Made by a program: the position numbers and the translations under genes. From positions 124,001 to 188,000 of the forward strand of contig JAOVFP010000024.1 in NCBI GenBank assembly GCA_025738555.1: 64,000 nucleotides of DNA, given 5' to 3'. A model generated the notes under the pieces. That model did not search any database and had not been told where the DNA came from. It saw only the letters and a program-made list of their open reading frames with translations. Origin of the DNA: Cyathus striatus (taxonomy: Eukaryota; Basidiomycota; Agaricomycetes; Agaricales; Nidulariaceae). Positions 33,210 to 44,556 of this stretch are shown in pieces (positions within the stretch are counted from its first letter, which is position 1; every line of letters begins with the position of its first letter).

Positions 33210-34189
33210 AATTTCCTTTTTAAGAAAAAGGCGCACGCGGCGTGCTGGCAATTCGCTGGAATTCCCTTGATGAGAGTAATGGTCGAGGGTTTGAGTCAGG
33301 AATGCGGCATGAAGAGTGCAGAAAATGTTTCTGCTGTATTGGGCTGCAATTCTTTAACGTATCTTCGACAGCCCCAGGGAGTTGAGAGCCATAGGCAATG
33401 GGACGCATGTGCGGTTTTTTGCGGACGACCAGCTAGGACCATGCTCGACGCATAGAACGTTTTCGCATCGAAGTGGACACATTTGAAGAGGTTTGGATAA
33501 GAATAGTGGTCGCTGCTCAAAATCCTATGAAGTGTATACCCAACGATGCTCCCAATTGGCATCACGTATATTGCCATCTTTGGTGTCAATCGTGCTCCCG
33601 AGCCATGGGAAAAACGACTACGACGACCGAGTCATTGCAATATTACTGTCCCTGATGGTGGAGCGATTAAATGGCGGGCGGCGTTCACGATTATGACCAC
33701 GGAAAGAGGTCGGAGGCGAGGTATGTTGAACGCCGCGCTTCCACAGTCTTGCCAATCCACAGCTATCTTCAGCGATGCATTTCCCGAGACGCCTAATAAT
33801 TCCAGGGAAGACTGTTGTTCCCCGTTGGAGGCCCCGTAGGTAGGGATATTCCCCAGGTTGCGGAGGCTTTTTTGTGCGGAGAATGGGGTAGTGATTGGGA
33901 CCATAGGTCTCGCGGGGCACGGGATCAGATTAAGTTCTACAGTACGTTTTCCTTGGTTATTCAGGGTGGCGCGTCATCTTCCTAGCAAGATTGCCTGGAA
34001 GCGACATATTGTTCAAGGTCCCCGTGTTTCGTTTCGATTGACACCAAACTGCTGCATTTTTTTCTTCTGGACCTGCCTCCTGCTCCGTATAGTTAAAACT
34101 ATAATGCCAGGGTCTCCTCATTTTTGATATAAAACTCCTGTTTTCTCTCTCTCCCCTTCATCATCCGCTTCGACCTTTAGTCTATCGAT
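33210..34189. other. Gene-poor interval upstream of the 34190 gene
   Basis: Overlapping open frames on both strands (33296-33920) have no motif, no consistent codon bias and no splice structure. Nothing further can be supported. Confidence 0.5.
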
Positions 34190-34889
34190 ATGTGTTCACA
34201 AACTCCTACTCCTTCCCCCACCAACTCTGCATCTACCCCATCTAACAACTCTCTTCCTTCATCCGCTCTGACGGTCAATATGGACAATATCGAAATCATC
34301 AATGATACCTCCAGTCCGACTGTGGATGCCAACAACACTCCCAACAACGCGCCAGATACCGAGGAGACGCCAAGTGAAGACTTTCCTCCCACGTTTTCCG
34401 CGTCAACTGGACAAACTCCAAATACTACTGCTCTCTATCGCTCCTCGCAGGCCGACCGCCAGAATGGAGAAGTAAATATATATATCCGTCTCTTGACGCG
34501 CGAACAGGTGTCGGGCATAAATGTACTGACTTATAATATCTTTTCTACGTAATTTTCACTAACTTTTCGCCTTCAGAATACCTTTGCCGATGTGACCCAC
34601 CCTGCCTCTGCCATTGTCCGTAATGTGAGTAATGTTTTGTTGGTTGCAATGTATACTCACCTTTAGTAGGTCAGTGACGACGAAAACACTTTTCTTAATC
34701 AAGACTTGGAACAACAAGAACGTGAGCGCCAACGGCTTAGAATCTTGGCTCCAGTTTTCATGGTATGCAATTGAATTCATTTATTGTATAATTTTATACC
34801 TAAAAGGTTCAATAGGAGTTCGTAATGGGTGTTGTACGAGCAAACATGATATATAGGACACAGAAACAGGCTAGTGGCGAAAATTGAAA
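34190..34889 (+). CDS. Small unknown protein with Ser/Thr/Asn/Pro-rich N-terminus
   Basis: Not recognised. Starts MCSQTPTPSPTNSASTPSNN; the first 90 or so residues are low-complexity and acidic (DTEETPSEDFPPTF). Several plausible short introns follow, joining NTFADVTHPASAIVRN, VSDDENTFLNQDLEQQERER, QRLRILAPVFM and EFVMGVVRANMIYRTQKQAS, with TGA at 34887-34889. The second half is a predicted charged helix (QDLEQQERERQRLR). No membrane segment or signal peptide. A likely promoter with CT tracts precedes the start. The coding assignment rests on splice-site agreement and amino-acid composition alone. Confidence 0.5.
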
Positions 34890-35041
34890 GGTTATTTACA
34901 CAGCCTACTTCATTTTTTCATGCATTATACACATTACTATGTTTCTTATTGTACATACATTAGTTAGTCTCGTAAATCAAGCTATGCTGCTTTCTTCCTT
35001 GGGTGATGTTACAGTGGGGTTCACTGAATGTTTGGAACATG

Positions 35042-36696
35042 TCACTTTAATGTTTCTTGTACGCCGGAATTGGCAGCCAATTCTGGAAAGAGGGAAAGCA
35101 ATATGCAGTCTAATACGACAACAAAGGTATGGTTATTGCAAGCAGCACTAGAGAGTGGCTCTAATGCTGCATCCAGTGTCTCTGAAGGGTTACTACCCAG
35201 AAGGATGGGAAGTAGATATGCTATTGGAGTAATATGTGTTAAGCATGATAAGCCAACACATATGGAAAACATACCAGTGCCCCCCTTTGGTCTCAAGCCA
35301 GCTAATCTTGCTCGAATTTCAGCTTGTTCTTCTAGGGTGGGATCTGGTGGTGGTGGACCGGGGTACCCATTTGGAAAGAGAGTACGTTTGGATAAGCGCA
35401 CGAGGTTGAGGATAAAAGCGGGAGAAAGAGCGGTAAATAAGAGATGGGGGAGAAGTTTATCAAGGAAAGGAATCATGAAGGAAGAAAGCATAAATAAAGC
35501 GCCCATAAGTGTCTTGGAAGCAAAACGATCGGCTGTAGAAAATGCACGACAGAAAAGAAGCAATGGATAATAGGCATAATGGGGGTTGTGGTGGGAATAT
35601 GACGATGTTACATCGGCGCTGACAGGAGACGGCGGGAGCTGGGACGGATCAGATGATATAGTGGAAGATTCAGAGATAGAGGACGTAGCAACGGAATGCA
35701 GATGAGGTGATGGACCAAGAAAGGGATCGCGTGGAGTGGCGGGAGCAGTCCATGGGGAAAGGCTCGATGAGCGAGAGGGAGCCTGGTTGACGAGCTTTAT
35801 CGTGGAAATTGCTTGTTTATACGTATGGATAAGTGTAAGGCAAATGCTGGAGAATGACTGGAGGGCGGAGAGGATGATTACGATGAAGTTATGAAATGAA
35901 AAGGTTGGATGAGGGGAGGAAGACGGGGGAAGGGGAGTGGGAGTGGGCTAGTGCAAATGAATGAATAATAATTGTGCAAAGACAGACAAGGGACGCTTAC
36001 AGCATATATATGAGGGTCCGAAGGTTCTCCAAGGAGGATGAGGATGGTTTTGTGTATGAACCAAGGTTGTGTGATCTTGGGAACGACGTCATTTAAGAGG
36101 ACTTTTAGCAAGACCTCGCGAATAATAAAGTGCTCTGCATCAGACTCATAGTCCTCGGACGGGAGACAGACCTGGAGAATATGGTCTAGAATTTGGCGAT
36201 AATACTCTGGATCTATTGTGCCATCTGAGGAAAGAGCGATATGAGGCTGCAGGCCGTGGAAAAGCGCAGGAAGAGACGCGGATCCTCCCACTGCGTACGA
36301 GGTGGAGAGCTTTGATTGTGCACTGCGGTAGTCAGCATAGTGCTGAGAGAGAATGAGAGGAATATAGTGGAAGACGAGAGGAGAAAGATCGACGGCAGAT
36401 AGACGCGACTCGAGGGTGCGTATGACGATGGCGAGAACGCGTGTTATGTGAGGAAGAAAGTCCTTGTCGTAACGAGTAATCTTTGTCCACCAGGGATTGA
36501 CGTAGGCACGAAGGGCGAGGGCGATGAAGTCGTAGAGCTCGGGATCGAGGTCAGGGGCGAGAGAGGAAGCGAGGAGGGGAGGAAGGTGAGGGGAGGGAAG
36601 GGAATGGAAGAGGAGACGTTTTGCAAGGGACTGGGATGGCTGCTTGGAGGAGAGGGAGGGCTGGGAGGGAGGGAGGCGCGGGAGAGACGTGGCCAT
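35042..36696 (-). CDS. PXA-domain membrane protein
   Basis: The N-terminal part matches the PX-associated (PXA) domain found in sorting-nexin-like and Mdm1-like proteins: AKRLLFHSLPS, DPELYDFIALALRAYVNPWW, KITRYDKDFLPHITRVLAIV, AEHFIIREVLLKVLLNDVVP. One intron (about 36000-35950) follows HIYA. A hydrophobic helix (NFIVIILSALQSFSSICLTL), a Ser/Pro/Thr linker with SPWTAPATPRDPFLGPSP, and a C-terminal region with several hydrophobic stretches (FMIPFLDKLLPHLLFTALSP, CLTHITPIAYLLPILL) complete it. No PX or RGS domain is visible, so this is a PXA-only protein, probably at an endomembrane contact. Stop at 35044-35042. It diverges from the gene at 36882 across 185 bases. Confidence 0.75.
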
Positions 36697-36881
36697 GGCG
36701 GGCGGGACGAGGCGGGGAGCGGCGGGGGTTAGGGCGGGATTTGAATTTATACCCAGAATCGGCTAATAATAGCAGCACTTGGTTACCCCGTCCTTCAATC
36801 CAGCGCGCCGGCGCACAGTGACTCACTCTCGTTTGAACCTTGCTCGCTCCACGCTCGTTATCCCGCCCACCCCCTGCGGCA

Positions 36882-37938
36882 ATGGTTGCTCTCATGGGGC
36901 GCGCCGAGTCGGCCGAGCAGTCTCCGCTGTCGCAGCAGACAATAATCATCATTGCCGTGTGCTCAGCGGTAGGCGCTCTCATTTTGGCGGTGGTCCTGTA
37001 CCGAAGTGTGCGGTCCTGCTGTCGTCGCTCGTCGCCTGTCCCTCTGCCTCCCGTCCAGCCGCTCGCCCGGCAGAGAGAGCAGCAGCGGCGCACTTTGCAC
37101 GCCGACTCGTCTTTTCTGACGCCACCTATTCGGGTGCATCCGTCAACATCTCCCAGCAAAGTCTCTCTTCTCGGAAAAGAGAGCATACCAGACTCGCGCC
37201 CTGCCAGTATCGCACCTACTGCCGAGAGTGCCTTTGACGATCTTACTCCCCAGTCACCTCTTCACCCTCCATATTCTCTCTCTCCTCCATCCTCTTCGTC
37301 TTCTGCTGCCTCCCACTCAACTTTCTCTCCTGTTCCACTTGTTCCTCCTGTTCCTCCACTCCCTCCTGTGCCACGCCCAAACAACCCCAACTCTCTGCGG
37401 CCTTCTCCCACTTCCGTTTCCTCCGCCCGTGGTATTCTACGCTCCAAGTCCACCCACAGTGCCATTCGCGGTGCTCCCCATCGCAGTGCCGTCCAAATCA
37501 TCCTTCCCGCACCTCTAGCCCATGAAGTCGGTTCTTACAACTACGCTGGTCCCGACCGTCATAGCGTCGTTGACAAGTGGATACCAACAAGTCGTGACCA
37601 TGTCCGTATGTGCTCCCTGTTATTTTCTATCCTGTCGCATACATATGTTCATTCACTCCTGTGCGTTCGCAGACCGTTCCCCCGACAACAACCCAGGGGT
37701 AACGCAGTCAGCATCATGGACAGCTCCATCATCTCGAACACCATTGCCTGGCCGCGCCCCTTCGATTTCAACCTCACAGAGCATACCACATAGTCTCCTT
37801 TCTCACCCGTACGCACATGGGTTGGCATCGCTGTCGTCATCATCGCCGGCGATTATGCCACCGCCACCTTCTGATGCAGAGCTGGATGCATCAACGACTT
37901 CGCGGTCACGGGACGGTTCGCCAATGCGTCGAATGTAA
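36882..37938 (+). CDS. Single-pass membrane protein with long Ser/Pro-rich tail
   Basis: Starts MVALMGRAESAEQSPLSQQ, then one clear transmembrane segment (TIIIIAVCSAVGALILAVVL, residues about 20-40) followed by RSVRSCCRRS, a basic, cysteine-bearing juxtamembrane stretch that suggests palmitoylation and a cytosolic tail. The tail is Pro/Ser-rich with polyproline repeats (PLVPPVPPLPPVPRP) that could bind SH3 domains, and ILRSKSTHSAIRG. One intron (about 37605-37670) is placed at a GTATGT donor. No signal peptide apart from the membrane anchor. No family recognised; it resembles the many fungal short-ectodomain anchors of unknown role. Stop 37936-37938. Confidence 0.65.
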
Positions 37939-38325
37939 TTTTTTAAGGTGACAATCAAGCAAAGTCATTTAAGTAGGTACTGTAAGACACCGCCCCACAT
38001 TCATTTAACCTGTACGCCATTGGTGGTCTTACAGAATATTGATTGACACGAGCATCATATGACATGATTAACATTAGACAAAGGATACTTGATTTGCAGG
38101 ATAGATAAGTTACTTGTAGAAGTTTCGAGTGTGCTAGCGTACCAATAGCATACTTTTTAATTGCATACCCGTGGGAGCCGCCTTCCATGTTTGACGTCAT
38201 GGCGCGTTATCTGATCATTCGACCTGCGGTGAGACTTGACTGCTGCTACTTCGAACTTGCTGCACTAATCGGTATGACATGTCCCGCCCGTCCGTTTCCT
38301 GTTGCTGACCTCCTCCTCCAGTCCA

Positions 38326-39162
38326 ATGTCTGCCGTACACAATCCACCCAGCGCACCCATTCTCATCTCTTTTCCCGACACAGATGCCCTTGTCGACTCT
38401 CTCGCTGCCTTCATCGTCAAGGCCCAGAAGGACTCCATTGACAAGAAGGGCCGCTTCACTGTCGCCCTCTCCGGAGGTTCCCTCCCAAAGATGCTCAGGG
38501 GACTCATATCCAATCCTGCCGTGAAATGGAGTAAATGGTAACTGTTCCAGCTGCAATATTAACCTACAAATACTGAACACCCTTTCCCCAGGCAAGTCTT
38601 CTATGTTGACGAGCGCGTCGTTCCCCTCAACGATTCAGACTCTAATCATCATGCATGCAACGATATCCTCTTTTCCAAAGTTCCTATTCCATCAGAAAAC
38701 ATACATCCCCTCAACCCCGCCCTCTTGGATGACCTCGAAGAGCTTTCAGATAGCTATGAGAAAGATCTTATTCACGAATTTGCCCAAAAAGATTCCGCCC
38801 GCTTTCCCGTCTTTGATCTCATTCTCCTCGGCATGGGCCCAGATGGCCATACTGCATCTCTCTTCCCAGACCATGATATTCTCAACGAGGAAGACCGTTG
38901 GGTTGCCTTCGTTGACGACTCTCCCAAACCCCCTTCCAAGCGAATCACCTTTACATATCCCGTCATCAATCATGCCGCCCGTGTCGCCTTCGTTGCGGCC
39001 GGTAAAGAGAAAGCCGATACTCTCAAGTCCGTTCTAGATCATCCGGAAGAGGGTCTTCCATCTGCACGCGTAAAACCCGTATTCCCTGGTCAGCTCTATT
39101 GGTTTGTGGATGATGCTGCTGCTCAAAAGGTGGAATATCCTAGAACTCCTTTCAAGCTTTGA
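38326..39162 (+). CDS. SOL3: 6-phosphogluconolactonase
   Basis: Hydrolyses 6-phosphogluconolactone in the oxidative pentose phosphate pathway. Two exons (38326-38537, 38592-39162; 54-base intron) give 260 residues, the usual length. Family motifs: RFTVALSGGSLPKMLRGL near the N-terminus, VFYVDERVVPLNDSDSNH, VFDLILLGMGPDGHTASLFP with the GxGxDGHxAS phosphate-binding loop, and KRITFTYPVINHAARVAFVA. The start MSAVHNPPSAPILISFPD was chosen as the ATG nearest to the conserved SFP opening. No targeting peptide, so cytosolic. The gene symbol follows the yeast SOL family; the exact paralogue is not determined. Confidence 0.95.
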
Positions 39163-39480
39163 TAACGACGATATGTCACAAAAGGCTCCTATTTCTACTC
39201 CTCTTGTCGTGTCAGCGAAGAAATTATATAGCAATTCATTGTTCCTTAGACTCGCTTGGATAACAGTCCACCGTTGTATCTCTTTCGTACTTATGTCTCT
39301 TTATCGACCTGAAATGTATCAATTATTTGCCTTTCAAGCTGGCTACTAACAAAGAAAACATTCAAACTAGTCAGGTATAATGAACAAATACATTTCCTGA
39401 CTGATTTGTTGAAACTTGGTTGAAACTAAACTAAACAAAGGATTGTACAAGACGTATTGGTAATCTGTGAAACGTTGCTG

Positions 39481-42400
39481 TTACATCAGTGCCGACTTTC
39501 TAAAGAAATCATCTTTGAAATCAAAGTCCTGCGCGGCAACCCACTCTAACTATCCAGAAGTTAGAATTTGCTAAAGCAAAAGTAAAATAACGCTTACTCC
39601 TCCTCTATCTGAAACAAGGGGTCGCTCCTGTTTACTATGGAATATCACATATCGACGGTGATTGCGCATGATGATAGGTTGTAATTGCATAGACGAAATG
39701 TCTCTACAAATAGCCTTCTCTATGCAAGTACGCCATTCACCCTGGGACACATTTGAAAACTCCGCACTGAAAGATTCCAGGCTCATTTCCAATGCCTTCC
39801 GGGCTTTGTAGCTTGAAAATGTCATATTTCTTGTGATCCATTGCGAACTTTCAACCGTTTTCTTTTCAGTCCATATTAGAGGCGCTGGCGGTGATCGCAG
39901 AAGCGCTACCAGTCCTTGTTCGATAGCTTCCAGTAAATATCGTAGCGCAAATTTTCCACTAACATCAAAGTGAATTTCCTAGGAGCAATATGAAATATAT
40001 ACTACGAACCTATCATAACTAATCAATGGGTCTTCTTCACCACATGCCAGCTTTGCAGCCATCCCTAGTGCACTTGGCAGAATATAGCATTCCCACAGAT
40101 CATGCTGGTTGAGCCTTCGAATCTGTTTTAACAGGGTAATAGGATCGCCAAGCAATGCACTGGGGCTAAATGTAACGATCCCGCCTACAGAACAAATTCA
40201 TGAAGGTTATTTAAACTTAGAGTGAAACGCATACCACAAGGATATATTTCTCTTATTCCCCAAATTTCTGGACATACAGTCGGATGCGTGCCGTATGTGT
40301 AGAACTGTAACGAAGCGACTCGAAGTCTGCGTTCCGTTAAGCCGGGTAGTTTGTGCAGCGTTCTCAATGCACCAACGTGAACAAATACTACTCGTATGTC
40401 AGATTTGTGCCCGACGTCTCTCGCACCTGGACATTCCCGCAAAACTGCTTGCAGAAGTTTGGTTTCTGGGTCTTTACCTGTCTTGCTACCTTGAACACCT
40501 TCATTCCAAATGCAATACGCGCGATCTCGGCCTGGAACAGACAGAAAGTTGTAGAGATTCTGGGGCATCCGAAGCATCCGAAGTGCATGACAGAACAGAG
40601 GCTTCATACACATTGATTTGGTCCGGAAAGTACCCTTAAGAATTGATTCTAACTTTGTGTTGCGGCAAAGAATACTCGGAGGTTTGTAGGGATTAGCTTG
40701 AATAAGATTAGGTGTTAACGCCCACGGAATGTGGGCGGCTATCAACATTCCTTGTGCACCTATGCCTTCCGAAGGTATTTCAAAAATCCTCCGGAATATT
40801 TCCAGGCTGCTCGGAAATAACAATATATGACTGACAATTTCTCCATCAAGCCTAGCGGGTACTAGTACCACCTATAATCATTTCATACCTATCATGATAA
40901 AGCGAAATCAATAGCGCACCTTACGATGTTTACTCATACAGCGAACTATAGTTGAGAATTTTGCACCATTCTCCACTCCATCGTCCTCTTGCGGACCAAG
41001 AAAAGCAAACTGTGTCGGATATTTGCATGCAGACAAGAACTCGCTCATGTCATTGGCATTGTAGAAACTAGAAAACTCCAGTTTCTGCACGCGCGCGAGT
41101 ACGTGTGGAAATGCCACCCCTTCGTAATCCGTTGCATCGCGTAGCGTAACATTACATATATCTCTTGTGGTGCCATTTTTTGAATAGCTAGTCAGAGATC
41201 CTGACCAGGTCCAAATTTTTGAAATGTTTGGCCTGCATATATTTTTTTAGTGCATGGAAGACACAAATCAACGTTACACCAACCTTCCAGCGGGTTCTTT
41301 ACGATATAAGGAAGATGGCGGCGGAGGACCATCGTATGCATCTATACTGGGTCTACTCAAGCATTACGATACCAAAAAAAAAGACTATAAAAATGGAACA
41401 GACCTCAACGGTGCTGCTACCCTGGAAATCGTATGATATGCAGCTTGGTTCTATGGTAGGATAAACCGACTTACGGGTCTGGTAGATTTTCTTTGAGCCA
41501 TGTATCTGCAATAGATAGGGATGGATCTGTATGATGAACTATTCTAGGAGGGCTGGTTAAAAAATGTAAGCATTCATCTGGGTTTCCGTGGGTACATATG
41601 GACAAACCTAGATCTTCTCTCTGGGACTGAGGGTATGTTGTAATCTCCTGAAGTGGTGTCCTCGATGTTGAACACACCTGAAGACTCAGGTGGTGTGACC
41701 ATAGCTGGTTCGTGTAATGTTGAGTTACTCAAATCTGGTATACCCTGTTGCGATCGCCCAAAATCTTGTTGCTTTGTAGTAACATGAGAGTTTCTTAATC
41801 TGTCAGGTATGACTGGGGTGGCGGTTGTCTTCTTGAAACTAAGTGATGCCAGTGGGTTAGATGGCTTAGGAGCTGCAGATGGTTTCGCTTTCGAAATGAT
41901 TGGAGGAGGTGCTCTAGCTAATGTTGGCTGCAATGCCCCTTGAGCAAGCCTCTGCTTCGTCGATATTCCACGACTTAGCCCAGAACCTTCCGGAGGTAGA
42001 CCGGAAGCTTTAGTTTGCAAATGCTTCGGAAACATGACCTTTACTTTAGCCGCCGACAATGTAGACTTCCTTTCCTGACCTGGTTGAGACGGTGGAACAG
42101 GGAGACGAGGCGTTCTTGTCAGCGATTGAGTGGCTGGGGCAGCATTAGGTTGGTGCTGAGGCTGAGGATATGTACTGAGTGGGATTTCTGGGGAGGAAGG
42201 CTCTGAAGATGCGGAGCCAGAGAATAAAGATGACGGTGACAATGGTCGGTCCTGCTGCTAATGAACACAGATAGAGCCTTAGAAATTAATATCATCGTGA
42301 AGAGTGCACACCGTAGTATTAACTGAATTTGTAGTCGTCACAGTCGCTTTGCGTGTAGGTGCGGGATCTTGGTCACTCTGAATAACATCATCAGAAAGAG

Positions 42401-43380
42401 GTGTTCAGAACAGCAACCAACATACTTCTTCATCCGATTGGACCACTGTAGTCAGGCGTTTACGCTTAGTTGGCGGTGGAATTACGATTCGAAGTGGTTG
42501 GTCATCTTCAGAACTTGAACTCGAAGCGTTTGAAAGCTTGTAATGGATAATTTAACAATTAAAGAACATATAGCCGTTATCACTTACTTCTGAAGCACCG
42601 GACCTATATTTCATTTGGGTGGTGGACGCGGAGGTCTTTTGCTTTTTTGTCTACACCCAATTAGACAAGAGTATGGATAAGTGGTTTGTACACTCGCCAG
42701 CTTTTTGTGTTTCTTTTCCTCTTTCTTCTTTCCCTTACGACGGTTGTCTTTCGCCAATTGTTTTGCGAAGTATCGTTTTTCCGCCTCTTAAAGCTAGAAT
42801 GAACACGATGTAAAAACCCCTAAGATGCAGGGAAATACTCAACGAATCCAGTCATCTTTGGCTTCTACAACATAGCCAATTTGATAATCTTCGTTGTCCA
42901 CACCAATATGTTCCCAAAAGCTTCGGAGAAGTCGTTCACATTCTGTTAGATTAGCTTCCGGCTCCCAACTGTTAGACCAAGTATCAGACAAGTAGAATGG
43001 ATTAAGACAGCGACTTGCGTATTGGCATCGGAATCATAACCCTCCCACTAGTCTCGCCAATCAGTAAGTGACCTTAAGATAAATTCTTTCCCTAACCTTA
43101 ACATAGTACTCCTAGATTACATACGAGTTAACTGGCTAAGAAAATGGATGTAGAAACACTTATTGAATACTTACCCACACAGCTGGTTGCTCCTTATATT
43201 TCCTCTTCCGTTTTCCCTTCTTATCTTCATCGTCATCAGCATTCACAACCCTGGCCTTTGTTATAACCTCTGAAAATAAGGAGGGAATATGAGCAATGGT
43301 ATACCTCTGAGGTACAAAGTCACAGGTTACCGACCAACAACGAAGGTTTCCTCTTCGCTAACTGCTTTTTTTTTCGCCAT
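39481..43380 (-). CDS. Chromodomain protein with SPOC-like C-terminal region (Chp1-like architecture)
   Basis: Start MAKKKAVSEEETFVV (43380). After a few short introns comes a chromodomain: VITKARVVNADDDEDKKGK, KYKEQPAVWV, WEGYDSDANT, WEPEANLTECERLLRSFWEH. A Lys-rich linker (KGKKKEEKKHKKLAKKQK), a Pro/Ser-rich middle (about 42240-41680) and a C-terminal half follow, beginning IWTWSGSLTSYSKNGTTRDI. That W-x-G-x-L opening and the later LLFPSSLEIFRRIFEIP resemble a SPOC fold, and a further region contains VVFVHVGALRTLHKLPGLTE and GGIVTFSPSALLGDP. Fission yeast Chp1, which reads H3K9 methylation for RNAi heterochromatin, also pairs a chromodomain with C-terminal SPOC and PIN modules. The chromodomain is seen; SPOC and the Chp1 role are inferred. 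One intron (about 41474-41235) is unusually long at 240 bases. Stop TAA 39483-39481. Confidence 0.72.
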
Positions 43381-44556
43381 AAAGTGATAGATTCGCGCTT
43401 CAGTTAATTAAACCTCTGTATATCAATAGGTGATAGGTGGATTAGAGAAAATAACTCAGAGTAAACACTAATAAGTTCAGCTGAGTACTCGGCACTGATA
43501 CGTTCGCACTATTAATCGCGTCGTTTAAACAGTGACATTGCGATGCAGTAAATAATGTTACTTAATAAATGTTACCCCATTCTTTGGTTTATGTCACGTG
43601 GTTTAAAGCCTGTAAAGCTTATGTACAGTCATCAACCATTATACGTGACAACAAAACTTGAAGCTGTGATTCCACATCATTTAGTACATATTCTACTGTA
43701 AAAATTGTACATGTGGGTAGATATAATCATATAGAGTTGCTTTGTATAATTTTTACCATGCTGTGTTTTAGTAGGGAACGAATATTCGCAAAATAGTTGA
43801 GGGGACTAGATTTTGATCAAAACCACATGGCATGACAGCCACTGATGGCAATACAGTTTATTACAAAACACTTCAAAATTAAAGATTGCCGAAGTCCGGA
43901 TCATTAATATAAACAAAACCTCCTTGTCTCGCAACACTGAGCACTTCAGATTTCTAGTGATATCAGAGAACATAGATGTACTTTACTCGTAAAAACATTT
44001 ATACAGGTTTATTACATTGAATCATAGTTGCTTATGTTATAAAACAGTTAAATCAAGTACCTTTATTGAGAAATACATGCCATATAATTTTTGGAAATCT
44101 CATGTTTGGGGTAACTCTCCAACTTAATTTATGTTTCATATATATATTTCAACATATATCTGTAAAAATACTGTTGGAACTCATTCCTGGGATACTAGGC
44201 CTCAAAATACAAAAAGAATTGTAGTGATAGCCATAGATTTGAGGTGAGGAGAGGTCAATCAGTTGGGTTTGTCACGTTGGGTGGGGTGTCACGTTGAGTG
44301 GTTGATGATTGTAATATACATACTGTACAGACTCTTTGGACAAGTTGAAATTGCAGCCATGTAAGTACATAGGTAAGTTTGAACTTATTACTTTTTTTAT
44401 AATGACTCTTAGAGCTTGAACGGTTGAACCTGGGCCTGAGGCTTGAAGCTCGTTGCCTGAGGTCTGAAGCCTACACAGATATTAATCCGATTATACATGC
44501 TTAGAGCATCCATACGTCCAATGTACTTACGTCAGATGTTAATATCATATTATCGG
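43381..44556. other. AT-rich intergenic region
   Basis: About 1.2 kb with no gene. Near 44250-44310 a GTCACGTTG(G/A)GTGG unit is imperfectly repeated, and near 44420-44470 CCTGAGG-CTGAAG units recur. It presumably holds the promoter of the chromodomain gene and the 3' end of the NYN gene. Confidence 0.55.

Noticed and set aside
33280..33300. T-loop-like GGGTTTGAGTC suggesting a tRNA
   Set aside because: No matching acceptor stem or anticodon arm could be folded around it.
33296..33920. Overlapping frames on both strands near 33.5 kb
   Set aside because: No motif, no splice pattern and mutual overlap; no gene can be chosen.
40295..40639. Plus-strand frame of 114 codons
   Set aside because: Antisense to a well-supported exon of the chromodomain gene.
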